The notes beneath the pieces were generated by a model. The model saw only the letters and a program-made list of their open reading frames with translations, had not been told where the DNA came from and did no database searches. From the NCBI GenBank assembly GCA_023396665.1, contig JAEWVL010000003.1, positions 1 to 7,265 of the forward strand: a stretch of DNA of 7,265 bases, written 5' to 3'. Below are positions 6,167 through 7,265 of this stretch, one piece after another. Made by a program: the position numbers and the translations under genes. The stretch's first letter is position 1; every line of letters begins with the position of its first letter. The DNA comes from Spirochaetota bacterium (GTDB taxonomy: Bacteria; Spirochaetota; UBA4802; JAFGJZ01).

Positions 6167-6749
6167 CGGACAGATAGCCCTTCGCCACACATTCGTCGAG
6201 CATGGTTTCGACATAGGACCACAGCATGTTCGAACCCTCATCGATCTGCCTGTTTTTTGCGATTACCATCGGCTTTATTACGGAATTCTGTTTCCAGGTG
6301 AAGCCTTCATTTTTGTAGTTCTGCAGGGTCGGTTCGAGACGATCAAGCGCCGAGGCGAATTTCGCTTCGTTTGTTTCACGAGCCTCGAATTCGCACCAGA
6401 GCGAATACAGCTCATCGGCCTGATCCTGATCAAGCATACCGAAGATTTTTCTGGCGGCGGCATCCTCTTTCTCGTGAACATCGTCACGCTCCTTTGCGTA
6501 CAAGAAGGTATCGCCGCAATAGACTTCGATCACATCGTGTATCGTCACCATCTTCATCACCTTAAGCACATCGACCTCAAAGTTCGCGTGTTCGGCAAGC
6601 ACCATCGCCATGAGGCACAGCGACCACGAGTGCTCGGCGTCGTTTTCATAACGCCCGCCGTCAAAGAGTTTCGTCTTTCGCATGATGTTCTTGATTTTGT
6701 CGGCTTCGATTATGAAATCGAGCTGTTTCTTCAGTCGTTCACTTATCAT
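6156..6749 (-). CDS. HD-domain phosphohydrolase, YfbR-like 5'-deoxynucleotidase family (HD_3), 197 aa
   Basis: A predicted cytoplasmic metal-dependent phosphatase; the best-known relative, E. coli YfbR, converts deoxynucleoside 5'-monophosphates to deoxynucleosides. The metal-binding set is present: His40 (in NDAEHSW), His71-Asp72 (in IHDVIE) and Asp136 (in SALDRLEP). Asp80 sits 8 residues after the HD pair, as the catalytic Asp77 does after Asp69 in YfbR. Arg24 or Lys25 may stand in for YfbR Arg18. Length matches YfbR (199 aa). The ATG overlaps the stop codon of the upstream membrane-protein gene in TAATG, and only a distant AGGA (12 nt away) is available, so translation is probably coupled. 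Enzyme family is confident; exact substrate is not. The gene converges with the barrel gene across the 6129-6166 terminator, and no - strand terminator is evident in the 48-nt gap. Confidence 0.88.
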   Translation of the reverse strand: MISERLKKQLDFIIEADKIKNIMRKTKLFDGGRYENDAEHSWSLCLMAMVLAEHANFEVDVLKVMKMVTIHDVIEVYCGDTFLYAKERDDVHEKEDAAARKIFGMLDQDQADELYSLWCEFEARETNEAKFASALDRLEPTLQNYKNEGFTWKQNSVIKPMVIAKNRQIDEGSNMLWSYVETMLDECVAKGYLSENK

Positions 6750-7243
6750 TATTTTTCTTCATCCTGTTTTGCGGGGCTTCTTCCATACATAAGCTGATAG
6801 AAATAAATCAAGATGAAAACGAGAGCTGCAATACAAAACACCATTCCCGTAACTGCGTTTCCCGCGAGCACGATCGCGCATCCGATTGCGGCAAAGGTAA
6901 ACACTGTAAACAGCACGAAGCCCGAAAGAACGGCAAACTGCCTTATAATGAGCGCATCCTTCGCCTGTAAGCCGGCACGCAGCTGTTCGGGTTTTAGGGA
7001 AAATGAAAAACCCGCTTCTTTTCCACGCGTCTTCGAGATGCTGACGGATGAACTGAGCGAGTAACCCGCAAGCGTATCGCTCTGTGCCTGCTGCGACGAC
7101 ACGATAGATCGAGGCAGGGGCGTGTCCTTCGTGTCAACGAAACGCACATTGCTCGCACGGGCATAATCGATAGCGAAGAACACTGCCGACACGAGCGATA
7201 TCAGTGCGAGTATAATAAACAGAATCATTATGATCAAAGCCAT
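6749..7243 (-). CDS. Small integral membrane protein of unknown function, 164 aa, three predicted helices
   Basis: I do not recognise this family. Three hydrophobic segments are visible: residues ~3-25 (MALIIMILFIILALISL...), ~103-127 and ~131-150. Between the first and second lies a ~75-residue polar region rich in Ser and Gln (SSQQAQSDTLAGYSLSSSVS), and the protein ends in a charged tail (KQDEEK). The N-terminal helix could be a signal anchor. The start at 7243 is supported by a G6 run 7 nt upstream; an alternative Met at residue 6 has no better site. It overlaps the HD-protein gene by one base, so the two are expressed together. The polar loop might face the periplasm or cytoplasm; topology is undecided. 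The codon pattern looks like a real gene and no other long frame on either strand here is as plausible. Confidence 0.72.
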   Translation of the reverse strand: MALIIMILFIILALISLVSAVFFAIDYARASNVRFVDTKDTPLPRSIVSSQQAQSDTLAGYSLSSSVSISKTRGKEAGFSFSLKPEQLRAGLQAKDALIIRQFAVLSGFVLFTVFTFAAIGCAIVLAGNAVTGMVFCIAALVFILIYFYQLMYGRSPAKQDEEK

Positions 7244-7250
7244 AAGGTAT

Positions 7251-7256
7251 CCCCCC
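7251..7256 (-). promoter_or_regulatory. G6 ribosome binding site of the membrane-protein gene
   Basis: Read on the - strand, TATATACGGGGGGATACCTT precedes the ATG at 7243. The G6 run is the only Shine-Dalgarno-like element, 7 nt from the start. TATATA just upstream could be a -10 box, but that would leave almost no leader, so the real promoter may be beyond the window. It is similar to the G7 site at 4685-4691. Confidence 0.4.
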
Positions 7257-7265
7257 GTATATAAC

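Noticed and set aside
6114..6797. Long + strand frame (227 codons) opposite the HD gene
   Set aside because: Antisense to a gene with intact H...HD...D motifs; no plausible start signal, and it begins inside the terminator region.
1..7265. tRNA, rRNA, CRISPR arrays, insertion sequences, riboswitches
   Set aside because: No cloverleaf, repeat-spacer pattern, transposase motif or recognisable aptamer was seen on either strand.

Overview
The window comes from a diderm (Gram-negative-type) bacterium. Two of the predicted proteins have Sec signal peptides, one ends in the Tyr-Asn-Phe terminus typical of outer-membrane beta-barrels, and a large RND-type inner-membrane transporter sits beside a periplasmic LolA-like protein. 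I cannot name the organism. The style of the short signal peptides (e.g. ...LLFA|ED) and the RND/LolA-like/barrel arrangement would fit a spirochaete or a deltaproteobacterium-like genome, but this is a weak inference. No mobile element, CRISPR array, tRNA or rRNA is visible.

Layout: (1) Positions 1-732, + strand: the 3' part of a short-chain dehydrogenase/reductase (SDR) gene that begins upstream of the window and ends in an unusual Lys/Ala-rich tail. (2) 733-974: a 242-nt intergenic region with a perfect 10-bp hairpin, a C8A7 double homopolymer, a 6-8-6 inverted repeat and candidate -10 elements. (3) 975-6107, + strand: a three-gene unit made of a 950-aa RND-superfamily (MMPL/COG1033-like) transporter, a 245-aa LolA-like periplasmic protein and a 469-aa predicted outer-membrane barrel. 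It closes with a strong intrinsic terminator at 6129-6166. (4) 7243-6156, - strand, convergent: a small three-helix membrane protein overlapping by one base (TAATG) an HD-domain protein of the YfbR-like 5'-deoxynucleotidase family.

How they may work together: the three-gene unit has one component for each envelope compartment (inner-membrane pump, soluble periplasmic carrier, outer-membrane barrel). The simplest reading is a trans-envelope system that moves a hydrophobic molecule, by analogy with the RND/DUF1329/DUF1302-type clusters and with LolA-like carriers; the cargo cannot be read from sequence. The transporter has two notable features: a textbook EF-hand loop in its second periplasmic domain, and an asymmetric pair of 'relay' helices (Asp-Asp in TM10 but Ser-Tyr in TM4). 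The convergent pair on the - strand looks like housekeeping nucleotide metabolism plus an unrecognised membrane protein, and has no evident link to the export unit.
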